A stretch of 64,000 nucleotides of DNA. It comes from Acanthosepion esculentum. Its lineage: Eukaryota; Mollusca; Cephalopoda; Sepiida; Sepiidae. A program made the translations under genes and the position numbers. The notes beneath the pieces are model-generated. The model was given only the letters and a program-made list of their open reading frames with translations. It was not told the DNA's origin and ran no database searches. The stretch lies in NCBI GenBank assembly GCA_964036315.1, contig OZ038498.1, positions 4,703,501 through 4,767,500 on the forward strand, in the 5' to 3' direction. Shown piece after piece: positions 46,895-56,972 of this stretch (positions within the stretch are counted from its first letter, which is position 1; every line of letters starts with the position of its first letter).

Positions 46895-47420
46895 TTTTTT
46901 TTAAATATTTCACCTATTGTAATGCTCGATAGGTACTCAAGGGTTATTGTTAAAATGGTTACGATGAATGTATTGTGCTATGAGCGAGAGAGGTGGTAGG
47001 AAGTGAAGATTATGAGGACAAGGAGGATAGAAAATGATGAGGCCTTCACTTGAAGACGTTAAATTTGTAGCGTTCAGAGAAGCATCCTCGCTGGTGTCTG
47101 CTCCACGAAGTAGCAGTTCTTCAGAATTAGCTGTGTGTGGACATTCTCTTTACATTTGGAATACGGGGGAAATCGGGACGATGCAATTCTTTGGATGTAG
47201 TATTACGCGTCCAAGCAATAAAGGTCTGAAATGGTGGAACTAAAGAATGAAATTGGTCTGGACATTTGCGATGACATCGTAGTGATTGACTTGCAACAAT
47301 GCGTCTGTGGGGGAAAATATTGTTGAGTGAAAAATGTCACCCCCCCACCCCCAAGGCTGCGTAAAAGTTTTTGAACACTATCAAGGTTGAGAAATGTGGA
47401 TTGATCAGCTCTATGTGGTA
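46895..47420 (-). mobile_element. Jockey/CR1-like LINE fragment
   Basis: TGAAGACGTTAAATTTGTAG, AGAGAAGCATCCTCG and GTCTGCTCCACGAAGTAGCA correspond to the C-terminal region seen at 25195 and 48300. No frame survives. Confidence 0.55.
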
Positions 47421-47429
47421 ATGAAAAGT

Positions 47430-48100
47430 TTATAGTGAAAATTTGTCCTCCTGTATGGCAGCGAGTGCTGGATCATCTGCACTGAGGAAACTAATACTGA
47501 CATCAGAAAGAGACATTTGAGATTTCTAGGGCGCACCATGAGGAAGGATGGCTTGGAAAATCTAAGACTTACAGGACAGATTGAAGGCAAGAGATACAGA
47601 GGAAACTAACGCATAACATGATAAGGAAAGAGGGCTTAGAGAATCTGAAACTCTCAGGAGAGATTGAAGGCAAGAGCGATAGAGGAAAACAACGCATAAC
47701 ATAATAAGGAAAGAGGGCTTGGAGAATCTGATACTCACAGGAGAGATTGAAGGCAAGATAGATAGAGGAAAACAACGCATAACATAATAAGGAAAGAGGG
47801 CTTGGAAAATCTAATACTTACAGGACAGATTGAAGTCAAGCGGTACAGAGGAAAATAACGCATAACATAATAAGGACAGAGGGCTTGGAGAATCTGATAC
47901 TCACAGGAGAGATTGAAGGCAAGAGAGATAGAGGAAAATAGCGCATGACATATTTAGTGAGCTAACGTAAATGTATGCGGGGCAGGGCTTGGGAGAAATA
48001 ACAGAAAGACAAAGTTTATTAAGAGTTACAACTGACAGGAAGATGTGGAGGGCCATGATCGCCTACGTCGTGAAGGGACACGGTACATAGAGAAGAAGAA
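47430..48100 (+). mobile_element. RTE-like LINE C-terminal region with internal tandem amplification
   Basis: Begins AATTTGTCCTCCTGTATGGC and CATCAGAAAGAGACATTTGA (the palm-to-tail link), then the 83-bp array, and ends with ACAGGAAGATGTGGAGGGCC, ATGATCGCC and AGGGACACGGTACATAG, the tail and stop region. Confidence 0.7.
47541..47955 (+). repeat. 83-bp tandem array, five units, derived from LINE coding sequence
   Basis: AGGAAAGAGGGCTTGGAGAA starts at 47541, 47624, 47707, 47790 and 47873: spacing exactly 83 bp each time. Units differ by point changes only. 83 is not a multiple of three, so the array cannot encode a repeated protein in one frame. Confidence 0.95.
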
Positions 48101-48299
48101 GTGAAGTGAAAGCAAACCAATTCTAAATGCACAATAAGAGGTTATGTTTGGTAAAATTTCACTTATTAGTACTTAACTACATTTGATGACGATCCCATTA
48201 CAATTCACACTACAACACCCTACCCCACCCCACCAAATAGCTAAAGATATATATCCTGGATTTATATGCTAAATTAAAACAAAGAAAAAGGACACTTTT

Positions 48300-48880
48300 T
48301 TTACTCTTATTTCACCCAATACAAGAGCCACTCAGGCTAGAGAGTTGCTGATTGAGATTGTTGTAAGGAAGAAAGCAATAAGAAGTGAATATTATGAGGA
48401 TGTGTCAGATAGATATCAGTCGACCCTGGACTCGCAGAGAACAAGATTCTAGTTGTCAGGAAAATATCCTCAGGAGAGTTTGTTCCACAAAGTAACAGCT
48501 CTGCGAAAGAACCAGTCTGATTGGAACTTACTCCTTATCATAGGAACACAAAGGGAAAGGAGATGGTTTGCAATGAACCTGATATGATGGAAGGTCCTTC
48601 TTGTAAAGGTCTGAACTGATGGTACTAAGGAATGTAGTTCGTTTGAACATTTGCCATAGCGATAGAGTAGCAAGAGGCGGGCAACGTTACGTCTGTGTGA
48701 AAAGGGTGTGATTGCTGTGCAGACAATAATTTATCACCCACCGGGGCGTCTAATCGCTTTTCAACTCTGTCATGGTTGGAGTGTGAGGACTGGCAATGTG
48801 CAGCCGTAGCACAGACATAGCAGCAACACTACATCCTTTGTCTTATATTTAGAATCAAAAAGAGACAGTTTAAATTTCTA
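48300..48880 (-). pseudogene. Jockey/CR1-like LINE fragment
   Basis: The - strand has YGKCSNELHSLVPSVQTFTR, FHHIRFIANHLLSLCVPMI and FQSDWFFRRAVTLWNKLS, the C-terminal block also seen at 25195. Upstream parts are too decayed to read. Confidence 0.65.
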
Positions 48881-49117
48881 GGATACTGTTGTGGCCTGTT
48901 TAGGGGCCAGAAAGAAAGACACGGAAGACAAAGGTAGGTTGAAACAAGTATATTGAAGATATATACAAAGCAAGAGTGTTAGTAATAACTAGATGGCGAT
49001 GTACGTCCGAACGGTAGGTTAGCACTGCGTCTACTGCTCCCTGCCCAACCGACTCTTGCAGTTAGTAATTATGAGAGGAGAAAGAGTTCATTCTACTGTA
49101 GGAGGGTTTACCACAAC

Positions 49118-49260
49118 AGATACATAATGAGGAAAGAGGGTTTAGAAAATTTGACATACACAGGACATGTCACGGGACATGTTGAAGGCAAGACGGACAG
49201 AGGAAAGCAGCGAATAGCCTATCTGATGAGTTTATGTCCATGGTTGACAGAACAGGGATT
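49118..49260 (+). mobile_element. RTE-like LINE C-terminal fragment
   Basis: RKEGLENLTYTGHVTGHVEG, then KTDRGKQRIAYLMSLCPWLT and EQGLG: a short open piece of the tail found at 9473 and 12580. It stops where the hammerhead-bearing repeat begins. Confidence 0.65.
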
Positions 49261-49261
49261 A

Positions 49262-49548
49262 GGTTGGTTTATTTTACATTATTTACATTGTTCGGACTGT
49301 TGTATTCATCTTTATTGTCATATTCACGACGTTTCGGCCGATTAGAATTTCGAACTGAACCCTTTATTTCGTCCACCGGGGTAGATTGTTCTAGTTCCAC
49401 GTGCCATGCCTCTTCCGGCTGTCTCATTTATCTCCCTTTAATTCATCTCTCCATTTTTTGTACACCATTGCAGTAGCCAGATATTGAAATCACAACTCTT
49501 TGGTTCAAGTCACTGAATCCAACCGACGCTTTTATCCACTTGGCCATG
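49262..49548 (-). mobile_element. tRNA-headed retroposon with hammerhead half, copy 2
   Basis: On the - strand: CATGGCCAAGTGGATAAAAG (A-box TGGCCAAGTGG), GTTGTGATTTCAATATC (weak B box), the body GCATGGCACGTGGAACTAGA and AAATAAAGGGTTCAGTTCGA, then CGGCCGAAACGTCGTGAATA (3' half of a hammerhead core) and AGATGAATACAACAGTCCGA. The element is complete from tRNA head to tail in about 287 bp, and no Penelope ORF lies next to it. Confidence 0.7.
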
Positions 49549-49597
49549 TGGTTAATTTTGTCTAGCGGTATATCAACCTTTATGGGTTATTTAATGT

Positions 49598-50596
49598 TGA
49601 AATCTTGTGGGCTCGTCCATAGCCCAGTTTTACCCTCTTCGTATAATGCACTATTCCATTACATCAACTTTCATACAAGCAATGTCAGCGAGCTACCATT
49701 GGTTATTCTCCGCAAATCTAGCTCACTGATTGGTCCTTTTCGACCAATCAAGTCACCTGCATGTGCACAAGAAAATCTTGGCGCAATTCTTTCCGGAGCC
49801 GCACCACGTGACTACGACCATATATAAACCCAAAAACACGTGTGACCAGAACACAGCAGAGCAGAGACCGAGAGCAGAGATCGACAGCGCAGCAGACAAT
49901 TTCGACCGCTCACTCCAAGCTTCAAAATGTGACAATTACGAACATCCGTCTCGACGAATCGAGACGTTAAATTTTTCAGCAAACACTGATGTCAACGAAT
50001 CTTTCAGTCAGACTCCAGCATCCAGAGAGACGCCAAATAAATCCACGCAATTCAAAACCTTGATTTTCCCGCGCAAATCAAACTCTGACTCAACAACCAT
50101 TTGGCATAATCTTTCTCTCTCTGTCAAACAAAACTTTACAAACATCAAATATTATACTTAAAAAGTGACATTTTCCCTCACTACGAAATAAGTATTAATA
50201 ACTCAAAACATTTTATACAAACAACAATTAAGGGTACGCAACTTCTATTGACTGAAAAACAATTGTACGTAAACACCTACATAAAACAACAACTGTTTAA
50301 TTCTTTGAACAAATTTTATTAACACGATCAAAAGGTTTCAAACCTACTAAAAAAATCAACACACCAATTTAATACATCAGCACTTAACATTTATCAAGTT
50401 TTAAACACATTTGTACATATTTGAATTGTATATAAACCATTATTGTTTTGCATTCAACTTGCGTTTGTTTTTTAAACTTTGTTTTTGCATGACCTGTTCA
50501 AAATGAATGAATATTGTTGAGGATTGAATTTGATCGAACACGCCATCACAAATAATTTCCTTCTGATTTAACAAATACATTCACTAATCCCCAACA
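49598..50596 (+). mobile_element. Solo LTR, family B, 999 bp
   Basis: Begins TGAAATCTTGTGGGCTCG and ends AATCCCCAACA. Flanks ATGT (49594-49597) and ATCT (50597-50600) differ by one base. CCATATATAAACCC at about 49818 is a good TATA box. Shares with 53059-53900 the stretches GACTCAACAA, TTAAAAAGTGA, ACTTCTATTGACTG-like and TTGAATTGTATATAAACCA. The 143-codon frame at 49730-50161 lies inside it and is not conserved. Confidence 0.7.
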
Positions 50597-50628
50597 ATCT
50601 AAATGTTTTGTACATCATTTCATGGCTT

Positions 50629-50705
50629 TGTCGCAGTTAGCTCCTCCTCATTTCCTTAATCCTTCAACAGGGGTCTGTATCCCCTGACTATAAATACTGG
50701 CCGAC

Positions 50706-50793
<88 letters not shown>

Positions 50794-52078
50794 CGACCCA
50801 GGCCTTGGGCCGCAACCTCGTGCTGAGGCGAGGAAAAACTTTCTCTTTTTCACTTAGGCCAATATGTGACATCTTGTGGGATATATCGCTATCCCCACCT
50901 TCATTTTGACGCACGCGCGAGTTTTCACCCCTTCCTCTCACTTTCGGCCGTTGATAGTAGTAAACCGTAGTTCTTAGCCGAGTGAGGAAGATATTATTTT
51001 TCGCGCGCTTTTGCGTTGACGTCACGGCAAATTGGCTTTTTCAAGTCAGTCGCTCCTAGGTCGTTTGACCTGGCCGGGCAGGCTCACCTTATCCTCTCGC
51101 CGGTGAACCCATAGATACTGGCAGAGATTTTTATTCGGCAAACATTGCCTAGACCTTATGGCTCGTCTCGGTATCTTAACACATACGACACGGTCGTCAC
51201 TTTGCTATGACAGATTTTTCGTCCCGAGGCTAACATCTTTATAGAGCCGCCAACTTCCAGGAACTTTCAAAAACTTCCAACCTGATGAACAAAGCATTTT
51301 TCACATTCTTCGAACTCATACTTTCTGAACCTGTTACCTAAAAAAGAATTACATACACTCACATTTATAAACTCTCACAGTGAGTATTGTTCCTTGCCGT
51401 ATCTTTATAATTCATTAATAATTGACTGTTTTGAACCTTTCTTCGTGAGGAACTCCTTCCCACCATAGCCATCTTGGATTTGAATTTTGGCGCGGAATTT
51501 TATCTTGTCAACTACCATATTTCCAGTACATTTACTGAAGGTCTTCATTGAAGACAAACTACTTGTTAAACTCTAATAAAATTTATGTTTGTTCTTAACC
51601 TTTCGTTGTTTTGCCTGTCTACTTCTTTTCACTTTGTACGTTTGTACGGTGGAAAGAGCACGTCTTTATATTTTCCTTTTTTTTACTTTGTTTATGGATT
51701 CGGTAGTAGTGTGTAGTGTCTGGCACAAGGCCTTATTTTCGTAAGCCAGATCTGCACCGCTATCGGGTCCACAACAATCTCCCAGATACAACGTTTCCCA
51801 TATTCTGGAAACACGCTCAGGACAATATGCGTTCGTACGGGCACTCAACACACACACATAACTTCTCCATACAAACACTCTGTAACTTTTCATGTCTTCA
51901 TGTCATTGTAATTTGTTATTAATATATATTTGTTTGCATACATGTATATCGGTCTTGTTTGTTTCTTTATTTTCTTTGGACTCCATTAAAGTCCAACATT
52001 CCTATGTAGCTGGACCGGCCAGCAGGAAAGTTTAACCCAGAGATATCATCCTCACATTCACACTCACTGTCCTCTACA
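50629..52078 (+). mobile_element. Solo LTR, family A long form, 1450 bp
   Basis: Begins TGTCGCAGTTAGCTCC, ends CACTGTCCTCTACA, target duplication GCTT at 50625-50628 and 52079-52082. The first ~250 bp (CTATAAATACTGGCCGACCC, then (TC)n at 50707-50789) and the last ~300 bp (ACAACGTTTCCCATATTCTG onward) match the 473-bp form. About 900 bp (roughly 50876-51780) have no counterpart there. Confidence 0.8.
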
Positions 52079-52089
52079 GCTTCAAGTGA

Positions 52090-52320
52090 ATATATTTTGA
52101 GCGATATTGTATACTTTCATCTACATATTTTGTAAATAATTTTACAGTTTCAGGATAAACGTATATTTTATAGATTGTAGATCATCTATTGTAGGTGTTA
52201 TTGGTTTTGCTTAAGACCTATTTCTTTAAGGTAGGACATTATGTTGACGGTCTCAGTATTTTGGAATAGTTTTCTCATATTGGTTTCCTTGGTTTTCAGA
52301 TGTTAAGTCAGTTCATTCTA
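52090..52320. other. No recognised feature
   Basis: AT-rich spacer between an LTR and an RTE fragment. Confidence 0.4.
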
Positions 52321-52620
52321 TTAAAATGTGTTTCAGCGTGACGAGAACAGGGATTAGGAGAATGCAAGAAGTCAAGCCTCGCTAAGAGTTACAATCGACA
52401 GAAAGTTAATGTTTAACCAGATGACATAGACAACCATTGCTTGTCCTTAACTTTATAATAATCAGATATTAAATCTTACATTCCGTTCTCATTCTTCTTT
52501 ATGCGTAATGTCCTGTCAGGACGTAGGCGATCATGGCTCGCCACAACTTCCTGTCTTTTGCAGCTCTTAATAAATTTTCTTTGTTATTTCTCCTCGACCC
52601 TGTTCAGCCATCCATTTACT
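52320..52620. mobile_element. RTE-like LINE tail fragments, both orientations
   Basis: At 52338 GACGAGAACAGGGATTAGGA reads with the tail on the + strand. At 52515 GACGTAGGCGATCATGGCTC, CAACTTCCTGTCTTTTGCAG and CTCTTAATAAATTTTC read with the - strand copies at 9480 and 10265. Confidence 0.5.
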
Positions 52621-52839
52621 TAATATACGATGCGGTCGTTGTATTGAAAAGTAACATACACGATGTGGCTGTCGTACTGAAAAGTGTAATAAACGATGTG
52701 ACCGTATGTACTGAAAACTTTGGAAACTGTTGCTCTCGTTAACAGATTAGACCTTTTAAATGACTAACAAAGACGTACACAACGAAACAACAGGCAACTA
52801 TTATCGATTGTCAACACAGAAATAAATGAAGGCCGGCAA

Positions 52840-53058
52840 TTGAAACGAACACAATAAATTCAAGAGGATGTATATTTATGTTTCTACTCAAAAGCATTTG
52901 ACAAAGTACAACACTGGGATCTACTTTGGCTGTTAGGAAATCTTGATTTATTCTGGAATAAGCCAGAATATTTACTAGGAGCAAACAATCTGCATACAGA
53001 TAGAAAATGAATTGAATCCAGACACAAAAATAGAAAGGAGCGAAAGACAAGGATGTGT
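52840..53058 (+). pseudogene. RTE-like reverse transcriptase fragment, left part
   Basis: Degenerate frames give YSKAFDKVQHWDLLWLLG, LDLFW, NLHTDRK and a KTRMC end, resembling RT blocks FIDYSKAFDKV to RQGC. The sequence is interrupted at 53059 by an LTR and resumes at 53901 with GTCATCCCACCGGAATTATT, which restores RQGCVIPPELFNL when one copy of GTGT is dropped. Confidence 0.7.
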
Positions 53059-53900
53059 TGATGGAATAATCCATACTAACCTTTCACCCCTCCAGCATAA
53101 TCCACTTCACACTAAAAATATCTATCAACCAATCAAAACTCTAGTTTCAGCAAACCAAGTTTCCTATTGAACTTAGAACTGTAGCAAATTCACGTGAAAA
53201 TGCCTTTTCGCGCGCAAGCCTCTGGAGCCTACCTTTTTGCCCATATATCTATAAATAGAAAATTCTTGATCGCTTCAAACAGTCAGGCTTTCATTCCTGC
53301 AGTGTTGCGAAACTGATCCACGCAAGTTAAAACTCTGACCAACCAAACCTTTGCCGCGCAAAATATCTCTGACTCAACAAACCACAAGCACGTTCTATCT
53401 CTCTCAGGAACGCTATCACTACAATACTTTAAAAAGTGATACTTTACTCACTACTTAATAAGTATTAGTAAACAAACAATCAAATTCTCACACAACAAAA
53501 GGTACGCAACTCCTACCAATTCTGAACAATAATACAAACAAATTTACGCACACACACTAATAATTGAACTAGCACAAAGGACAAATTCTTACGTAACTGG
53601 ACACTTAGTTTAATTTTGTGAACAAATCTAAGTAACAATTGCAAACACGTTGAAACATTCACAGTAATATTCTACATAGTCAAATACATCTATTCTCATT
53701 TATCCATCAAAGTTCAACTCAATTGTATTCTTGAATTGTATATAAACCAATGTTATTGTTGTACATTTAATGTTTGTCTTTGCTTTCAATCTTCTTGCAT
53801 GATTTGTTGCTAATATTTTTCTTTAATTGTTGTGGACGAATGTTTTAGAACACTAGAAATCATTCTGATCACTTAAAAATACATTCGCCAGTCTGCAACA
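53059..53900 (+). mobile_element. Solo LTR, family B, 842 bp, inserted in an RTE reverse transcriptase
   Basis: Begins TGATGGAATAATCC, ends GCCAGTCTGCAACA, target duplication GTGT at 53055-53058 and 53901-53904. TATCTATAAATAGAAAATTC at about 53246 is a TATA box. Homologous with 49598-50596 over most of its right half. The precise fit with the split RT motif fixes both ends. Confidence 0.88.
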
Positions 53901-53904
53901 GTGT

Positions 53905-54176
53905 CATCCCACCGGAATTATTTAACTTGTCCAACAGTAGCGATGGTAACAGCATCAAGAGAACCTTGGCGGAAATTCGAAAATAACTATAACTCCTAAA
54001 AATCATTCTTCAGTGGAAATGAACCGCTAAAATAAAGCAATTCAGTTTCTTCGAATATTCTTCTTCTTAGCATGTGAAGGTCCTTTGTTGGGGGTAGGCC
54101 TTCCCCAGATTCATAGAGAGAAATCGGTCATTACAATACTGCGCTGGCTCGATAATATGAATATTTTTGCTTGTCT
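53905..54176 (+). pseudogene. RTE-like fragment, right part, and unrecognised sequence
   Basis: Only the first ~30 bases (PPELFNL) clearly continue the RT. The rest is decayed; no YADD block is visible. Confidence 0.4.
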
Positions 54177-54418
54177 TGTAGCATCCCGCTACCACTTTCT
54201 TATCAATGTTGAATTTTGTGCAAAAGGTGGATCAGAGAGCCTGCTCGGCTTAGTAAATATTTTCAGGAAATATCAGCTTCTAATTGGTCAATAAACACAC
54301 AAGTGGGCGTTGCAATACAAATATTTTTCCAGCGCGTGACCAAGTCATTTTTTCCCGCTATTTTCTGTGAGCCTGTCACGTGATTACATTAATTATAAAT
54401 AGCAGACACAAGCTTACT

Positions 54419-54496
<78 letters not shown>

Positions 54497-54988
54497 TTCT
54501 TCATTCGCCTAAGAAGATGTGATCTTAAGGATTCTCGTCTCGACCATGGGCGGTCAGACGTTAAAAGCATATTCACGCATGCACGTATGTACGAAATTTT
54601 CCAGCCTACATTACAAACATACGAAACATTTACAAACAAGCAACAAGAACTTTTCTCTGTGAAATATTCTTCTAAAGCTACAGTTTATTCAGCATTTTTC
54701 TGCTTTATAATTCAACATTTGTGAGCCCAGATAAAAATATTTCACAGTCTAAGAGACATAACACCAACAGAACTTTAACTTCTACGCATGTACACCAATA
54801 CACAAAATAAATACAAATGTTATTGTTTTAAAACCATTTTGTTCCTTCTTGTATTTCATGTTTTGTGGTATTTTACGTTAAATATAAATTGTTTGATCAT
54901 GTTATTCACGCAGCCATAAACAGACATCTACAAATGGTCCATTCTTATTACCACTACCACTACATATAGTGACCCCGAGTCCTCTACA
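54177..54988 (+). mobile_element. Solo LTR, family C, 812 bp
   Basis: Begins TGTAGCATCCCGCTACC, ends GAGTCCTCTACA, target duplication GTCT at 54173-54176 and 54989-54992. ATTATAAATAGCAGACAC at about 54393 is a TATA box and (CT)n at 54419-54494 follows directly. The terminal CCTCTACA equals that of 50629-52078. Confidence 0.82.
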
Positions 54989-54999
54989 GTCTTAACTTG

Positions 55000-55245
55000 T
55001 GAAACCTTAAATATATTCAAGATGTTGGAATAACTTACGTCTTTTTGCTGTGAAATTTTAAGTTTAAATTAAGAACACTAAATATATCAGTTTATTTGGC
55101 AACCTTAATATCATCCTGAAAATGTGCTAAGGGACTGTTTCTTTCAACCAAAAGATTATGAAACACAGTTCTTAATTCATAGCCTGTTAAGTATTCCTTC
55201 GCCATAGGCAACAAACTTCCGTCAGTGACTATAGGAAATCACTGA
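55000..55245. other. No recognised feature
   Basis: AT-rich unique sequence between the LTR and the tandem block. Confidence 0.4.
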
Positions 55246-55249
55246 GTAG

Positions 55250-55830
55250 AATATTTAAGATATTCTACTATTTAATGGGTTTCCTTTGTATTTAATTTAA
55301 TGGTTTTAATGTTTAATGTATTTAATGGCTTTCTTTTGATGTAATTTACAATCTTAACTGCATTTTTCAATATAAAGTTTTCCGAAAGTCTCTTTTGATA
55401 TAAGAGCTTTTGTCGATATCTTCAAAAGTGATGCCGAATAACATTCTTAATTTACTTTTGCCGAATAACATTCTTTAATTTACTTTGATGAAATGTAATG
55501 GCTTTAATGCTTTTAATGTTTAATGTATTTAATGGGTTTCATTTGTATTTAATTTAATGGGTTTGATGATTTTAAGGTTTAATGTATTTAAAGGGTTTCC
55601 TTTGTATTTAATTTAATAGGTTTATTTTTTTAATGTTTAATGTATTTAATGGGTTTCATTTGTATTTAATTCAATGGGTTTAATGTTTAATGTATTTAAT
55701 GAGTTTTTTTATGAAATTTACAATCTTAACTGCATTTTTCAATATAAAATTTTCCGAAAGTCTCTTTTGATACGAGAGCTTTTGTCGATATCTTCAAAAG
55801 TGATGCCGAATAACATTCTTAGCAACTGCT
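55250..55830. repeat. AT-rich tandem block flanked by a 125-bp direct repeat
   Basis: ATTTACAATCTTAACTGCAT to TGATGCCGAATAACATTCTT occurs at 55340-55475 and 55717-55830. Around it, GTTTAATGTATTTAATGGGT and TTTGTATTTAATTTAATGG repeat about six times with a period near 60 bp. GCCGAATAACATTCTT is itself duplicated at 55435 and 55459. Confidence 0.85.
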
Positions 55831-55834
55831 TGTA

Positions 55835-56230
55835 AATATCTTTTTATTACACTACTTGTTTTCCGGTCATGTTCCTTTGCTCCATCACATGTAATCATAC
55901 TGAATTCTTTTCTTTTGAACGTTTCATTTCTGCTACTCGCTGATAAGCGCTCTTCTAAAGCAGCAACTACATCTGCGGAGCGTTTTATTTATTTTGCAAC
56001 CAACTAAAGAATCGAAACTCCCAATTTGAAAAAAAATATGGTCTGATCATTGTAAGACTGATTCGCTTATCTTCTGAATAAAGCAAACACTAAAAGTCCC
56101 ACTGACGATAACAGTAAATATTCATAGTAAAAAGATTTTTCCCGGGGAGGGAAAGGAAGAAGAGTGAACGTCACGATTATAGAAAAAGGCGAATACAAAA
56201 AACAAACAAGACGCGAAACTGGTTTATGAA
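55835..56230. other. No recognised feature
   Basis: Short unique sequence. TTTTCCCGGGGAGGGAAAGG at about 56137 is GC-richer than its surroundings but unassigned. Confidence 0.35.
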
Positions 56231-56250
56231 ATTTGGAAGGGACAAACATT

Positions 56251-56256
56251 TTATTA
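56251..56256 (-). promoter_or_regulatory. Candidate polyadenylation signal
   Basis: AATAAA on the - strand within ATGTAATAAAATGTTTG, 320 bp after the stop at 56578. Confidence 0.4.
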
Positions 56257-56577
56257 CATAGACAAAAAAAAAGAACAAAATACGATTTTTACAAAATACA
56301 GGCGTGCATAAAAATGTACTTTTGTGCGCCTTATTATAAACAATGCCAGATAACATAAAAATAAAAGTTATAAACTCTTAAAAAAGATTTACAATACAAA
56401 CTTCCAATAACGTAAAAAAGCCTTGAGAAGGTAATGCTAAAACATTAAATAAGGTTGAAAATAACCTTTTGGTATACCCATCTAATCGAAAAACGCAAAA
56501 AACAGAAGGGCACTTTGGTCAATTTCATGTGCGTCACTGGAACTTTTAGCACTATTGTTCTTCTTTAGAACACAGAT

Positions 56578-56856
56578 CTATTCACATGTTTCACTTGATC
56601 CACTTCTTTTTCCGTTTCCTTCTCTTCTGTGAGAAACAGCCCAGTTTATCCACAGGTGACAACCAAAAATAGCTTTCCTTCTGGGATCTATTTTTATACC
56701 TTCAGGGCGAAGTATCATGTCTCTTTTTGCTACATTCTGGTCGAAATGTTCTTTACCTTCTAAAATTATCCGCTGACCCGTCTTTTTATATGTCTTCGAA
56801 AGGGCTTCAGACGGGCCTAACTTTAAATTTACATTTGTGGAGGCCACTCTTTTCAT
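56578..56856 (-). CDS. Possible 3'-terminal coding exon of an unrecognised gene
   Basis: An open - strand frame ends YKKTGQRIILEGKEHFDQNV, AKRDMILRPEGIKIDPRRKA and HLWINWAVSHRREGNGKRSG before SSETCE and TAG. It is followed after 320 bp by AATAAA (TTTATT on the + strand at about 56251-56256), as in a real 3' UTR. Codon use looks coding, with no low complexity. The splice acceptor is not obvious (AAAAG before AGTGGCC is weak), and ATG at 56856 could be internal. If real, upstream exons lie at higher coordinates or beyond the window. A processed pseudogene is the main alternative. I do not recognise the family. Confidence 0.35.
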   Translation of the reverse strand: MKRVASTNVNLKLGPSEALSKTYKKTGQRIILEGKEHFDQNVAKRDMILRPEGIKIDPRRKAIFGCHLWINWAVSHRREGNGKRSGSSETCE

Positions 56857-56972
56857 TGCACAATAAAAACAAAGTATATATATATTTTTTTAATTTGAAA
56901 AATGGAATCACAAGCAGTCACCTTGATTGAATTATTTCTGGTGGTTCTTTTAAAGCCAATTTTAAATTTGCA

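Noticed and set aside
47562..47780. Repeated SPSFLIMLCV-type - strand frames
   Set aside because: Antisense of the 83-bp tandem array derived from LINE coding sequence.
49730..50161. 143-codon + strand frame
   Set aside because: Lies within a solo LTR spanning its TATA box; the homologous LTR at 53059 does not keep the frame.
50648..51025. Frame with a long Arg-Glu repeat
   Set aside because: The (TC)n tract of an LTR read on the - strand.
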